DNA of 37,416 nucleotides from Xanthobacteraceae bacterium (GTDB taxonomy: Bacteria; Pseudomonadota; Alphaproteobacteria; Rhizobiales; Xanthobacteraceae), in the NCBI GenBank assembly GCA_029239875.1, contig JARBUD010000041.1, positions 1-37,416 on the forward strand, in the 5' to 3' direction. The notes under the pieces were generated by a model, which did not search any database, was not told the origin of the DNA, and was given only the letters and a program-made list of their open reading frames with translations. Within the stretch, counting starts at the first letter, position 1. The number at the start of each line of letters is the position of its first letter. A program made the translations under genes and the position numbers. Below, piece by piece: positions 1 through 8,585 of this stretch.

Positions 1-251
1 ATCGGCGCGTCGGTTGGTTGAATGAAGGCTTGCACCACCTTTTCACAATCGGTGCAGGCGACCGCCGGAGTGTCCGCTCCGGCGCCCCGCACGCCCTTCA
101 TCGAAGGGCCGGGACCGCCTCAGATCCCCCCGGCCGATTCCGGCGCGGGGCCTTTCGTGCTGGAACCATTGAGGCCCGCTGCTCCCCGTTTTCTGATGTG
201 CGCTTCCCGTCCGCGAGGTCCATCGTGCGCGCGAACATCGGGAGGCACGCC
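1..251. other. Left-edge intergenic stretch; no certain gene
   Basis: I see no certain gene here. Frame 1 on the plus strand reaches a stop at 19-21, so the tail of an upstream gene is possible. On the minus strand an ATG at 101 opens a frame that runs off the window and contains a CxxC pair, but it lacks a well-placed ribosome binding site. Two perfect small hairpins sit at 64-83 (7-bp arms GCCGGAG/CTCCGGC) and 93-109 (GCCCTTC/GAAGGGC), without a T tract. They could end a plus-strand gene that stops at 21. GGAGGC at 241-246 is the ribosome binding site of the next gene. Confidence 0.3.
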
Positions 252-1133
252 ATGGATCAGCGCATCATCGACCTCTACGACCGTTTCACCCACGGCCAGA
301 TCGACCGGCGGGACTTCATGGAGAGGCTCGCGGCCATCGCTGGCTCGGTGGCGGCTGCGAGCGCGCTGCTGCCGCTGCTGGCCAACGATTATGCCCGCGC
401 CGCCGTCGTCGAGGAAAATGACGCGCGCATCGACGTGTCGAGGGTGCGCTACCCCTCCGGTGCCGGCGAGGTGGACGGCTATCTGGTGCGCGCCAAGCGC
501 GTCGATGCCAAGCGCCCAGCGGTGCTGGTGATCCACGAGAACCGCGGGCTGAATCCCCACATCAAGGACGTCACCCGCCGCCTCGCGCTGGAGGGCTTCC
601 TCGCCTATGGCGTCGACCTCCTCTCGCCGGACGGCGGCACGCCGGAGGACGAGGACAAGGCCCGCGACATGATTGGCGCGCTGGATCGGCAGGCGACGGT
701 GGCGCGCGCCGCCGATGCGGTGGCGTTCCTCGCCAAGCATCCGCTTTCCACCGGCTCCGTTGGCGCGGTGGGCTTTTGCTGGGGCGGCGGCATGGTGAAC
801 TTGCTCGCCGAGGAGAGCGAGCAGCTCAAAGCCGGCGTTGCCTATTACGGCATGCAGCCGCCTCTGGAGAATGTCGACCGGATCAAGGCGGCGCTGCTGC
901 TGCACTATGCCGGGCTGGACACACGCATCAACGAGGGCATCGCCGCCTATGAGGCGGCGCTGAAGCAGGCCGGCACAAACTATCAAGTCTACGTCTACGA
1001 CGGCGCCAACCACGCCTTCAACAACGACACCAGCCCGTCGCGCTACGATCCCAAGGCGGCGGAACTGGCCTGGAGCCGCACCAGCGCCTTCCTGGCCGAG
1101 CACCTCGGCGCGCCGCCACCGGTGGAGACGTAA
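252..1133 (+). CDS. Dienelactone hydrolase family protein with Tat-like N-terminus
   Basis: A 293-residue alpha/beta hydrolase of the dienelactone hydrolase (carboxymethylenebutenolidase) family, which opens enol-lactones in aromatic catabolism; many family members act on other esters. The nucleophile elbow GFCWGG holds Cys176. Asp223 (GLDTR) and His254 (ANHAF) complete the Cys-Asp-His triad, and Glu96 (HENRG) matches the conserved Glu that activates the cysteine. Residues 18-50 carry RRDFM followed by an Ala/Leu-rich stretch, which resembles a twin-arginine signal, so export is likely. The ATG at 252 is preferred because GGAGGC lies just upstream; the frame is open further 5' but that part is non-coding in character. 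It converges on the MarC gene 21 bases away. Family confident, substrate unknown. Confidence 0.9.
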   Translation: MDQRIIDLYDRFTHGQIDRRDFMERLAAIAGSVAAASALLPLLANDYARAAVVEENDARIDVSRVRYPSGAGEVDGYLVRAKRVDAKRPAVLVIHENRGLNPHIKDVTRRLALEGFLAYGVDLLSPDGGTPEDEDKARDMIGALDRQATVARAADAVAFLAKHPLSTGSVGAVGFCWGGGMVNLLAEESEQLKAGVAYYGMQPPLENVDRIKAALLLHYAGLDTRINEGIAAYEAALKQAGTNYQVYVYDGANHAFNNDTSPSRYDPKAAELAWSRTSAFLAEHLGAPPPVET

Positions 1134-1154
1134 CCCCAGCCGGTATCGGTGATC

Positions 1155-1778
1155 TCAGATCGGCGGCAGGTGCAGCCACTGTGCGGTGGCGCTGAGCACC
1201 AGGTCCACCGCCAGTGCGGCGAGGATCATACCCATCACGCGGCTGATGATAGAGGTGCCGCCACGGCCGATGACATGCACCAGCCGGCTGCCGGTGAGCA
1301 TGATGGCGAGCGTCGCCAGCAGCACCAAGCCGAAGGTGGCGATGGTCATCATCAGGTCGGGCACGTCGTGCCGGGCATTGTCGGTCAGCACCACGGCAGC
1401 GAGCATCGCGCCGGGGCTGGCGATGGAGGGGATGGCGAGCGGATGGATGGCGATCTCGACCGGATTAGTCTCGGCCGGCGCCACCGTGTCGGAATGGCTG
1501 GTGCCGTTGATCATGGTCAGCGCGAACAGGAACAGCACGATGCCGCCGGCGATCTGGAAGGACTCGATGGAGATCTCCATCGTCTTCAGCAGCCAGTGTC
1601 CGGCCAGCGCGAAGAAGGTCAGCACGCCGAAGGAGACGACGATCGACAGCACCGCTGCCTGGCTGCGGTCGGCAGCATCGAGGCCGGTGGTGACGGCCAG
1701 GAAGATGGGGAGGGTGCCAAGCGGGTCGATGACGACCCAGAGGGTGACGAATTCCTGAACGCGTTCCGACCAGTTCAT
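1155..1778 (-). CDS. MarC/UPF0056 family inner-membrane protein
   Basis: A 207-residue, strongly hydrophobic protein with about six membrane segments, matching the MarC (UPF0056, NAAT) family. The N-terminal helix with the motif [13 protein letters not shown] is typical of the family, and NGT at about residue 92 and the Leu/Val-rich last helices fit as well. MarC proteins are inner-membrane proteins whose transported substrate is unsettled; the old link to multiple antibiotic resistance was withdrawn. Length agrees with the family (about 200-220). The gene is transcribed away from rnhB, with 138 bases between the two starts. It ends close to the convergent dienelactone hydrolase gene. Confidence 0.88.
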   Translation of the reverse strand: MNWSERVQEFVTLWVVIDPLGTLPIFLAVTTGLDAADRSQAAVLSIVVSFGVLTFFALAGHWLLKTMEISIESFQIAGGIVLFLFALTMINGTSHSDTVAPAETNPVEIAIHPLAIPSIASPGAMLAAVVLTDNARHDVPDLMMTIATFGLVLLATLAIMLTGSRLVHVIGRGGTSIISRVMGMILAALAVDLVLSATAQWLHLPPI

Positions 1779-1916
1779 CGCTCGACCAATTTCGACACGC
1801 CCGCCAATTGCCCACAGGCCCGGCGGGCAGCGGGTTGCGTCACCGCCGCCGGGCCGGCATCTTGCCGTCCGCCGCCGTCATCGGGCGGCGCCGAGTCGCA
1901 TAGAGAAGCTCCGATC

Positions 1917-2582
1917 GTGGCCGCTGAACGTCAAAAGCCGGACTTTTCAAAGGAGCGCTCCGCCTGGAAGGCGGGTGACGTACCGGTCGCCGGCGTCGAC
2001 GAGGTCGGCCGCGGCCCGCTGGCCGGGCCTGTCGTGGCCTGCGCCGTGGTGCTCGATCCCAAGCGCGTGCCCAAGGGGCTGGACGATTCCAAGAAGCTCA
2101 CCGCGGTCCAGCGCGAGGCGCTGTTCGAGGTGATCTGCGCCACCGCCGAGGTGTCGCTCGCCTTCGCCCCGCCGGCCCGCATTGATGGTCACAATATCCG
2201 GCAGGCGACGCTGTGGGCGCAGGCCAAGGCGGTGGCGGGGCTGCCCTGCACGCCGCGCCTCGTGCTGGTCGACGGCAATGATCCGCCCCCTGTCGGCTGC
2301 GCGGTGCGGACGATCATCGGCGGCGACGGGCTGGTGGCCTCCATCGCCGCCGCGTCCATCGTCGCCAAGGTGACGCGGGACCGGCTGATGGCCTCGCTCG
2401 GTCTCGCCCATCCCGGCTACGGCTTCGAGCGGCACATGGGCTACTCGACGCCCGAGCACCAGCAGGCGCTGGCACAGCTCGGCGCCTGCCGCCACCACCG
2501 CACGTCCTTCGCGCCGGTGCGGGATCGGCTTGCCCAAGGCGTTCTGGCGCTGGAAGTGCTGGCGCCGGAGGCGGCGGAATAG
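1917..2582 (+). CDS. rnhB: Ribonuclease HII
   Basis: A 221-residue RNase HII, which cleaves the RNA strand of RNA-DNA hybrids and starts removal of single ribonucleotides misincorporated in DNA. The signature [13 protein letters not shown] gives Asp28 and Glu29; further acidic ligands fall in LVDGN and in the [15 protein letters not shown] segment. The [15 protein letters not shown] motif is also typical. The start is taken as GTG 1917, with GAGAAG a few bases upstream. The frame stays open for about 770 bases further 5', but that part is the antisense of the MarC gene and has no suitable start nearer. It converges with the SRPBCC gene, stop codons three bases apart. Confidence 0.93.
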   Translation: MAAERQKPDFSKERSAWKAGDVPVAGVDEVGRGPLAGPVVACAVVLDPKRVPKGLDDSKKLTAVQREALFEVICATAEVSLAFAPPARIDGHNIRQATLWAQAKAVAGLPCTPRLVLVDGNDPPPVGCAVRTIIGGDGLVASIAAASIVAKVTRDRLMASLGLAHPGYGFERHMGYSTPEHQQALAQLGACRHHRTSFAPVRDRLAQGVLALEVLAPEAAE

Positions 2583-2585
2583 AAG

Positions 2586-3029
2586 CTACTGGTTGATCTC
2601 CGGCTCGACGAGCCGCGCGAGATTCTTCAGCGATTCCTGCCAGCCGAGATAGCAGGCCTCCGGCGGGATGAGGTCGGGGATGCCGGCCTGCTCGATCTTC
2701 ACGTCCGTGCCGACCGAGACCTGCTTCAGCGTCACGGTCACCCGCATCTCGCCAGGCAGGTTGGGATCGTCGAACTTGTCCGTGTAGACCACGCGCTCAC
2801 CCGGGACGAGCTCGACATATTCACCGCCGAAGGCATGGCTGTCGCCCGTGGTGAAGTTGCGAAAGGACATGCGGAACGTGCCGCCGACCTTCGCATCGAG
2901 ATGATGCACGGTGCAGGTGAAGCCGTTCGGCGGCAGCCATTTGGCGAGCGCGTCGCCCTCGATGAAGGCGCGATAGACCTTCTCCGGGCTGGTGGCGAAA
3001 ACACGGTGCAGATGTACGGTGCCGGGCAT
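2586..3029 (-). CDS. SRPBCC / AHSA1-domain protein
   Basis: A 147-residue protein of the START-like SRPBCC superfamily, Activator-of-Hsp90-ATPase-1-like group. The family pattern is clear: an N-terminal HRVFATSPEKVYRAFIEGDALAKWLPP helix-grip start, GGTFRM in the first strands, VELVPGERVVYTDKF in the middle, and a C-terminal helix with GWQESLKNLARLVE. Members bind small hydrophobic ligands and serve varied roles; no enzymatic residue can be assigned. It lies downstream of cydB on the same strand with a 124-base gap. That gap contains no CydX-like small ORF, so co-transcription with cydAB is possible but not shown. Confidence 0.85.
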   Translation of the reverse strand: MPGTVHLHRVFATSPEKVYRAFIEGDALAKWLPPNGFTCTVHHLDAKVGGTFRMSFRNFTTGDSHAFGGEYVELVPGERVVYTDKFDDPNLPGEMRVTVTLKQVSVGTDVKIEQAGIPDLIPPEACYLGWQESLKNLARLVEPEINQ

Positions 3030-3153
3030 GCTTATTCATCCTCGTGGCTGATGGACTGTATCGGTAGAGCCGGCGTCTGCCGGTCCATGCCACGAGGACG
3101 AACGAGGCGTCGGCTATCCGACAGGGGCCAGCATATTTTCTGCGGCGGCGCGG

Positions 3154-4173
3154 CTAGTGGTAGCCCTCGCCCTCGCGCACCTTGCCGCGGAACAGCCAGT
3201 ACACGAAGGCGATGTAGCCGAGGATGATCGGCAGCATGAAGATGGTGCCGATCAGCATGAACACCTGACTCGCCGGCGCGGCGGCGGTTTGCCAGACGGT
3301 GAGCGTTGGCGGCACAAGATAGGGGAAGATCGAGATTCCGATGCCGATATAGCCGAGCAGGAACAGGCCGATCACACCGAAGAAGGGCAGGTGCTCTCGT
3401 CCCGTCTCCAGCCAGCGCCACACGCCGTAGGCGAGCGCGAGGGTGAGGATCGGCACCGGCGCCAGGTAGAACAGGTTCGGCGTGGTGAACCAGCGCTCGG
3501 CGATGCGTGGGAAGGCGATCGGCGTCCACAGGCTGACGATGCCCATGAAGATCAGCACCACCGGCAGAAGCAGCCGTGCATGGGCGCGCGCCTGCGCCGC
3601 CGCGGTGCCCTCGGTCTTCATCACCAGCCACACGCTGCCGATCAGCGCATAGCCGGCGACGACACCCAGTCCACACATGAGGGCGAAGGGCGTCGCCCAG
3701 TCGAGCGGCCCGCCGGCGAAGGCGTTGTTCTCGACCTTGATGCCCTGCACGAAGCCGCCGAGCAGCATGCCCTGGAAGAAGGCGGCAAGCGTCGAGCCGC
3801 CGGCGAAGGCGATGTTCCAGAGGAAGCGGCTGGTATCGGCGACGTGGCGGAACTCGAAGGCGACACCGCGGAACACCAGTGCCAGCAGCATGAAGATTAC
3901 CGGCAGGTAGAGCGCCGGCATGACGATGGAATAGGCGAGCGGGAAGGCGACCAGCAGCCCGCCGCCGCCAAGCACGAGCCAAGTTTCGTTGCCGTCCCAG
4001 AACGGGGCGACTGAACTCATCATCTGGTCCTTCTCCACGTCGCTCTTGGCGAAGGGAAACAGGATGCCGATGCCGAGGTCGAACCCGTCCAGCACCACAT
4101 ACATGGCGATCGCCACCGCCAGCAGCAGCGCCCAGATGACGGGCAGGTAGTATTCCATGCCGAGGCTCAACAT
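3154..4173 (-). CDS. cydB: Cytochrome bd-type quinol oxidase subunit II (CIO type)
   Basis: A 339-residue polytopic membrane protein, the second subunit of a bd-type ubiquinol oxidase that reduces oxygen to water in the inner membrane. The opening segment MEYYLPVIWALLLAVAIAMYVVLDGFDLG is the family hallmark, followed by FPFAKSDVEKDQMMSSVAPFWDGNETWLV, the GNETWLV motif of CydB. About eight to nine membrane segments are visible. The start at 4173 has GGGGGA upstream; a second in-frame ATG is 15 bases downstream. It begins three bases after the cydA stop, so the two form an operon. No cydX is seen behind it and no cydDC lies in the window. Confidence 0.95.
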   Translation of the reverse strand: MLSLGMEYYLPVIWALLLAVAIAMYVVLDGFDLGIGILFPFAKSDVEKDQMMSSVAPFWDGNETWLVLGGGGLLVAFPLAYSIVMPALYLPVIFMLLALVFRGVAFEFRHVADTSRFLWNIAFAGGSTLAAFFQGMLLGGFVQGIKVENNAFAGGPLDWATPFALMCGLGVVAGYALIGSVWLVMKTEGTAAAQARAHARLLLPVVLIFMGIVSLWTPIAFPRIAERWFTTPNLFYLAPVPILTLALAYGVWRWLETGREHLPFFGVIGLFLLGYIGIGISIFPYLVPPTLTVWQTAAAPASQVFMLIGTIFMLPIILGYIAFVYWLFRGKVREGEGYH

Positions 4174-4176
4174 GGC

Positions 4177-5586
4177 TCATTCCCCCGGTGCGTTGATCGC
4201 CGCGCGCGTCGCCTCGTGGGCGGAAGCGAGCGGGCGGTTCGGCAGGCCGTCGGGCGGCTCGACCGCCGGGCCCTGCGGGCCTTTCACGATCAGGCGGTTG
4301 ATGTAGTAGATGCCGCCGGAGAACACGATTCCGTAGACGACGACGAACAGCGCCAGCGTTGTCGCCACCTGCCAGCCCTCGATGGGGGAGGCGGCGTCCA
4401 GCGTGCGCAGGATGCCGGTGGCAAGCCAAGGCTGGCGGCCGACCTCGGTGACGAACCAGCCGGACAGGATGGTGACGAAGCCGATCGGCCAGACATATTG
4501 CAGAGGCCCGACGAACCAGTCGCTCTCGAACAGCCGGCGGCGCCAGAGCAGCCACGCGCCGATCCAGCCGATGGCGATCATCAGCAGGCCGAGCCCGACC
4601 ATGACGCGGAAGGCGAAGAAGGGGATGGCGACCGGCGGCCGGTCCTGCGGCGCGAATTCCTTCAGCCCCTTGAAGGTGTCGCGCCAGCTATGGGTGAGGA
4701 TGAGGCTGCCCAGATGCGGGATGGCGATCTGGTAGTCGTTGCGCTCCTCGGCCTCGTTGGGGATGGCGAACAGCACCAGCGGCACGCCCTCGGCGCCCGG
4801 CTCGTTCTCCCAATGCGCCTCGATGGCGGCGATCTTGGCGGGCTGGTGTTCGAGCGTGTTGAGCCCGTGCTGGTCGCCGATGAAGGCCTGGATCGGCGCC
4901 ATGATGGCGATCAGCCCGATGGCCATGCGCATCATGGTACGGGAGTCCTCCGGATAGCGCCCGGCATGGACGTAGCGTGCGCCGACCGCCAGCACGACGA
5001 AGGCGGTGGTGAGGTAGCAGGCCGTCACCATGTGGGCGAGGCGATAGGGGAAGCTCGGGTTGAAGATCGCCGCCAGCCAGTCGGTCGGGTGGGCGATGCC
5101 GTCGATCATCTCGTAGCCGGCCGGCGTCTGCATCCAGCTATTGGCGGAGAGGATCCAGAAGGCGGAGAGCGTGGTGCCGACAGCCACCATCACGCAGGCG
5201 AAGACGTGCAGCCCGCGCGGCACCCGGTTCCAGCCGAACAGCATGATGCCGAGAAAGGTCGCCTCCAGGAAGAAGGCGGTCAGCACCTCGTAGCCGATTA
5301 GCGGACCGACAACGTTGCCGACCACATGCGAGAAGCGGCTCCAGTTGGTGCCGAACTGGTAGGAGAGCACGATGCCCGACACCACGCCCATGGCAAAGGA
5401 CACGGCGAAGATCTTGGTGAAGAAGCGGGCGATGCGGTGGTAGCGTTCATGCCCGGTGGTGATCCACAGCACTTCGAGCGTCGCGATATAGGCCGCGAGG
5501 CCGATGGTGAAGCTGGGGAAGATGATGTGGAAGGAGACGGTAAAGGCGAACTGGATGCGCGCCAGAAGGACGGGATCAAATTCCAT
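4177..5586 (-). CDS. cydA: Cytochrome bd-type ubiquinol oxidase subunit I (CIO type)
   Basis: A 469-residue haem-bearing subunit of the bd oxidase. His20 in FTVSFHIIF corresponds to the haem b595 ligand. GYEVLTAFFLEATFLGIMLFGW carries the two conserved glutamates of the proton path. The quinol-site stretch with EHQPAKIAAIEAHW is intact, and GWFVTEVGRQPW is the GRQPW signature. The overall length and short Q-loop fit the cyanide-insensitive oxidase (CIO) branch rather than the long-loop enteric CydA. The chosen start is the ATG at 5586, because GGGGAG lies seven bases ahead of it; an ATG 18 bases upstream lacks such a site. The gene heads a cydAB operon. No convincing FNR/FixK box was found in front of it. 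Confidence 0.95.
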   Translation of the reverse strand: MEFDPVLLARIQFAFTVSFHIIFPSFTIGLAAYIATLEVLWITTGHERYHRIARFFTKIFAVSFAMGVVSGIVLSYQFGTNWSRFSHVVGNVVGPLIGYEVLTAFFLEATFLGIMLFGWNRVPRGLHVFACVMVAVGTTLSAFWILSANSWMQTPAGYEMIDGIAHPTDWLAAIFNPSFPYRLAHMVTACYLTTAFVVLAVGARYVHAGRYPEDSRTMMRMAIGLIAIMAPIQAFIGDQHGLNTLEHQPAKIAAIEAHWENEPGAEGVPLVLFAIPNEAEERNDYQIAIPHLGSLILTHSWRDTFKGLKEFAPQDRPPVAIPFFAFRVMVGLGLLMIAIGWIGAWLLWRRRLFESDWFVGPLQYVWPIGFVTILSGWFVTEVGRQPWLATGILRTLDAASPIEGWQVATTLALFVVVYGIVFSGGIYYINRLIVKGPQGPAVEPPDGLPNRPLASAHEATRAAINAPGE

Positions 5587-5775
5587 CGCACTCCCCTGTG
5601 TCATTCACCGCTGACGGTGGGTGACGCGCGCCAGAGTACGCCCGCCTTCGTCACGATGGAATGACTCAAAACCATTTGCCGGCGCAGTATCCACCGCGAG
5701 AGGCCCAGGAGCAGGGCACGCCTTGTCGCGGCGGCAGGATGCCGCGTGGATCCCGGCTACTCGATTCATTCGCGA

Positions 5776-5881
5776 CCTCATCCTGAGGTGCGAGCGGAGC
5801 GAGCCTCGAAGGATGGGTTTCGGATACGCCAAGGCGAGCATCCTTCGAGGCCGGGCTTTCGCCGGGCACCTCAGGATGAGG
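5776..5881. repeat. Intergenic palindromic repeat, copy 1
   Basis: A 106-base element whose outer arms are perfectly complementary: CCTCATCCTGAGGTG at 5776-5790 and CACCTCAGGATGAGG at 5867-5881. A second pair (CCTCGAAGGATG at 5804-5815, CATCCTTCGAGG at 5839-5850) nests inside, so the whole folds into a long branched hairpin. A near-identical copy lies at 17459-17565. Both sit between minus-strand genes in the same orientation. Such elements are widespread in Rhizobiales intergenic DNA. The remainder of the 316-base gap between the glycosylase and cydA (5587-5902) shows nothing else I can support. Confidence 0.9.
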
Positions 5882-5902
5882 TTCATCCGGGATGGGAGTG
5901 CG

Positions 5903-6790
5903 TCAGTCCGGCGCCCGCTCCGGCGCCCCTGCCAGCCGCGCCTCGATCGCCAGCATGTCGCGCCAGACCATGCGCTTGCCGAGTGGCGAGCGCAGCAGAT
6001 AGGCGGGATGGAAGGTGGCGAGCGCCGGAATGACGCGGCTGCTGGTGTCGTACTCCATCCAGCGCCCGCGCGCCTTGGTGATGCCGTCGCGTATGCCGAG
6101 CAGCGTCTGCGCCGAGGGACCGCCGAGGCAGACCAGCACGTCGGGATTCGCCAGCTCGATCTGCCGGCGGATGAAGGGCAGGCAGATGGCCGTCTCCTGC
6201 GGCGTGGGTGTGCGGTTGCCCGGCGGGCGCCAGGGCACGACATTGGCGATGTAGCAGCCGGTACGGTCGATGCCGATGGCGGCGAGCATGCGGTCGAGCA
6301 GCTTGCCGGAGCGGCCGACGAAGGGCTTGCCCTCGATGTCCTCGTCGCGGCCCGGAGCCTCGCCGACCAGCATCAGCCGCGCCTGCGGGTTGCCGTCGGC
6401 GAAGACGAGGCGGGTGGCTGTGTGCTTGAGCGGGCAGCCGTCGAACTTCTCTAGCAGCGCCTCCAGCACTTCCAGCGTCGGCGCATTGGCGGCCGCCTCG
6501 CGCGCTTCGACGGCGGCGAGGTCGGGCGGCGGGGGAGCCTCACCGGCGATGGCCGGGGTTGCCGGGCGCGGCGCAGGGGAGGGCGCGGCTGCTCGGGGGA
6601 CGTGCGGCGATGATTCGCCCGATGGAGCCGCGGCCATACGGCTGGCAGCCGAGCTGCGCTCCGCCGCGCTCTCGGCGAAGCGGTCCACCGGCTCCTCGCC
6701 GAGCGCGACGTCGACCCCCGCCTCCACATGGAAGGCGAGGATATCGGCCAATGCGTCGCGGTCGTTAAGTGTCGGGGCCATCAGCAGCAT
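5903..6790 (-). CDS. Uracil-DNA glycosylase, family-4-like, with Fe-S cysteines partly missing
   Basis: A 295-residue uracil-DNA glycosylase that would remove uracil arising from cytosine deamination. The first 35 residues are followed by an Ala/Pro-rich linker to about residue 100, then the catalytic domain: GEAPGRDED at 143-151, GKPFVGRSG, NVVPWRPPGNRTPTP and HPAYLLRSP at 261-269. Canonical family-4 enzymes hold a 4Fe-4S cluster with four cysteines. Here Cys119 and Cys203 align to two of them, but the first Cys of the CxxC is Phe116 and the Cys before RPP is Trp187. The protein therefore probably lacks the cluster. It is divergent from the ETF-QO gene across 102 bases. The start is not fixed by a strong ribosome binding site; the ATG nine bases downstream is possible. 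Confidence 0.9.
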   Translation of the reverse strand: MLLMAPTLNDRDALADILAFHVEAGVDVALGEEPVDRFAESAAERSSAASRMAAAPSGESSPHVPRAAAPSPAPRPATPAIAGEAPPPPDLAAVEAREAAANAPTLEVLEALLEKFDGCPLKHTATRLVFADGNPQARLMLVGEAPGRDEDIEGKPFVGRSGKLLDRMLAAIGIDRTGCYIANVVPWRPPGNRTPTPQETAICLPFIRRQIELANPDVLVCLGGPSAQTLLGIRDGITKARGRWMEYDTSSRVIPALATFHPAYLLRSPLGKRMVWRDMLAIEARLAGAPERAPD

Positions 6791-6892
6791 TCATCATATC
6801 GGTCCGCCATCCTATCCACTGGGCGGACGGTTGTCAGGCCGCGGCAAGCGTGGAAGAAGTCCAATCAGCAGGTGGTGGCGTCGGAGGCAGGC

Positions 6893-8578
6893 ATGGACGC
6901 GGCGGAAATGCCGGCAATGGAAACCGTCGAACGCGAGGCGATGGAATTCGATGTGGTGATCGTCGGCGCCGGGCCGGCGGGCCTTGCCGCGGCGATCCAC
7001 CTGAAGCAGATCAATGAGGAACTCTCTGTCGTCGTCGTCGAGAAGGGCTCCGAGGTCGGCGCGCATATCCTCTCCGGCGCGGTGATCGATCCTGTCGGGC
7101 TCGACCGCCTCGTTCCCGGCTGGCGCGACGACCCCGACCCGCCGCTGAAGACGCCGGTCACCGACGACCGCTTCTACTTCCTCGGCCCGGCCGGGGCGCT
7201 GCGCCTGCCGAACGCGCTGATGCCGCCGCTGATGAGCAACCACGGCAACTATGTCGGCTCGCTCGGCACGGTCTGCCGCTGGCTGGCAGCAAGGGCCGAG
7301 GCACTGGGCGTGGAGATCTATCCCGGCTTCGCCGCCGCCGAAGTGCTCTATGACGAGGCGGACGCTACCAAGGTCGTGGGCGTCGCCACCGGCGACATGG
7401 GGATCGGCCGCGACGGCGAGATCACCGACCGCTTCACCCCCGGTATGGAACTACGGGCCAAGTACACGCTGTTCGCCGAGGGCGCCCGCGGCTCGCTCTC
7501 CAAGCAGCTCATCGCCCGCTACAAGCTGGATCACGGTCGCGAGCCGCAGAAATTCGGCATCGGGCTGAAGGAGCTCTGGACCGTGCCGGCTGAAAAGCAC
7601 CGGCCGGGGCTGGTGCAGCATTCCTTCGGCTGGCCGCTCGACAACGCCACCGGCGGCGGTTCCTTTCTGTACCACATGGAGGATCGGCAGGTGATGGTGG
7701 GCTTCGTCGTCCACCTCAACTACGCCAATCCCTATCTCTCGCCCTTCGAGGAATTCCAGCGCTTCAAGACGCATCCGCTGGTGCGCGACACGCTGGAGGG
7801 TGGCAAGCGCATATCCTATGGCGCGCGGGCGATCACCGAGGGCGGGTACCAGTCGGTGCCGAAGCTCGCCTTCCCCGGTGGGGCGCTGATCGGCTGCGCC
7901 GCCGGCTTCATCAACGTCCCGCGCATCAAGGGCAGCCATAACGCGGTGCTCTCCGGCATCCTCGCCGCCGAGGACGTGGCGCACGCGCTGGCGGCCGGGC
8001 GGTCGCATGACGAGCTCGAAGGCTACGACGCCGCCTGGCGCGGCTCCGATATAGGCCGCGACCTGTGGAAGGTGCGCAACGTGAAGCCGTTCTGGTCAAA
8101 GCTCGGCACCTATGCCGGCATCGCGCTGGGAGGCCTCGACATGTGGGCCAACACGCTGTTTGGCCTATCGCCCTTCGGTACGCTCAAGCACGGCAAGCCG
8201 GACTACGCCACGCTGACGCCGGCGGCGCAGGCGAAGAAGATCGAGTATCCGAAGCCCGACAACGTCGTCTCCTTCGACCGGCTCTCCTCGGTGTTCCTGT
8301 CCAACACCAATCACGAGGAGGACCAGCCCATTCATCTGAAAGTCGCCGATCTGGCGCTGCAGAAGGCGTCCGAGCACGACGTCTATGCCGGCCCCTCGGC
8401 GCGCTACTGCCCGGCCGGCGTCTATGAATGGGTGGAGGAAGCGGGGCAGGGCGAGCGCTACGTGATCAACGCGCAGAACTGCGTGCACTGCAAGACCTGC
8501 GACATCAAGGACCCGAACCAGAACATCAATTGGGTCGCGCCCGAAGGCGGCGGTGGGCCGAACTACCCGAACATGTGA
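6893..8578 (+). CDS. Electron transfer flavoprotein-ubiquinone oxidoreductase
   Basis: A 561-residue ETF-QO, the membrane-associated flavoprotein that passes electrons from ETF, and so from acyl-CoA and amino-acid dehydrogenases, to ubiquinone. The FAD-binding Rossmann motif GAGPAG is at 25-30. The family sequence SEVGAHILSGAVIDP follows, then a central quinone-binding part with FPGGALIGCAAGFINVPRIKGSHNA. The C-terminal ferredoxin-like domain carries Cys506 (RYCPAGVYEW) and Cys530, Cys533 and Cys536 (NCVHCKTCDI) for a 4Fe-4S cluster. The start ATG at 6893 has GGAGGCAGGC directly before it. Upstream in-frame starts lie in antisense of the glycosylase gene. The ETF subunits themselves are not in the window. 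Confidence 0.96.
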   Translation: MDAAEMPAMETVEREAMEFDVVIVGAGPAGLAAAIHLKQINEELSVVVVEKGSEVGAHILSGAVIDPVGLDRLVPGWRDDPDPPLKTPVTDDRFYFLGPAGALRLPNALMPPLMSNHGNYVGSLGTVCRWLAARAEALGVEIYPGFAAAEVLYDEADATKVVGVATGDMGIGRDGEITDRFTPGMELRAKYTLFAEGARGSLSKQLIARYKLDHGREPQKFGIGLKELWTVPAEKHRPGLVQHSFGWPLDNATGGGSFLYHMEDRQVMVGFVVHLNYANPYLSPFEEFQRFKTHPLVRDTLEGGKRISYGARAITEGGYQSVPKLAFPGGALIGCAAGFINVPRIKGSHNAVLSGILAAEDVAHALAAGRSHDELEGYDAAWRGSDIGRDLWKVRNVKPFWSKLGTYAGIALGGLDMWANTLFGLSPFGTLKHGKPDYATLTPAAQAKKIEYPKPDNVVSFDRLSSVFLSNTNHEEDQPIHLKVADLALQKASEHDVYAGPSARYCPAGVYEWVEEAGQGERYVINAQNCVHCKTCDIKDPNQNINWVAPEGGGGPNYPNM

Positions 8579-8585
8579 GGCAGCG

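Noticed and set aside
1-101. Partial minus-strand gene with a CxxC motif
   Set aside because: Only about 33 codons are visible and no well-placed ribosome binding site; not enough to call a gene.
1149-1916. Long in-frame 5' extension of rnhB
   Set aside because: It is the antisense of the MarC gene, is His/Gln-rich and unlike any protein, and would make RNase HII more than twice its usual length.
3030-3153. Possible cydX after cydB
   Set aside because: The only ATG-initiated frame there that I checked stops after a few codons, and no typical CydX helix is encoded.
3032-4555. Large minus-strand frame overlapping cydA and cydB
   Set aside because: Out-of-frame shadow of cydAB, very Arg/His-rich.
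5605-5775. FNR/FixK box before cydA
   Set aside because: Only a half-site (TTGAG) was found, without the matching arm.
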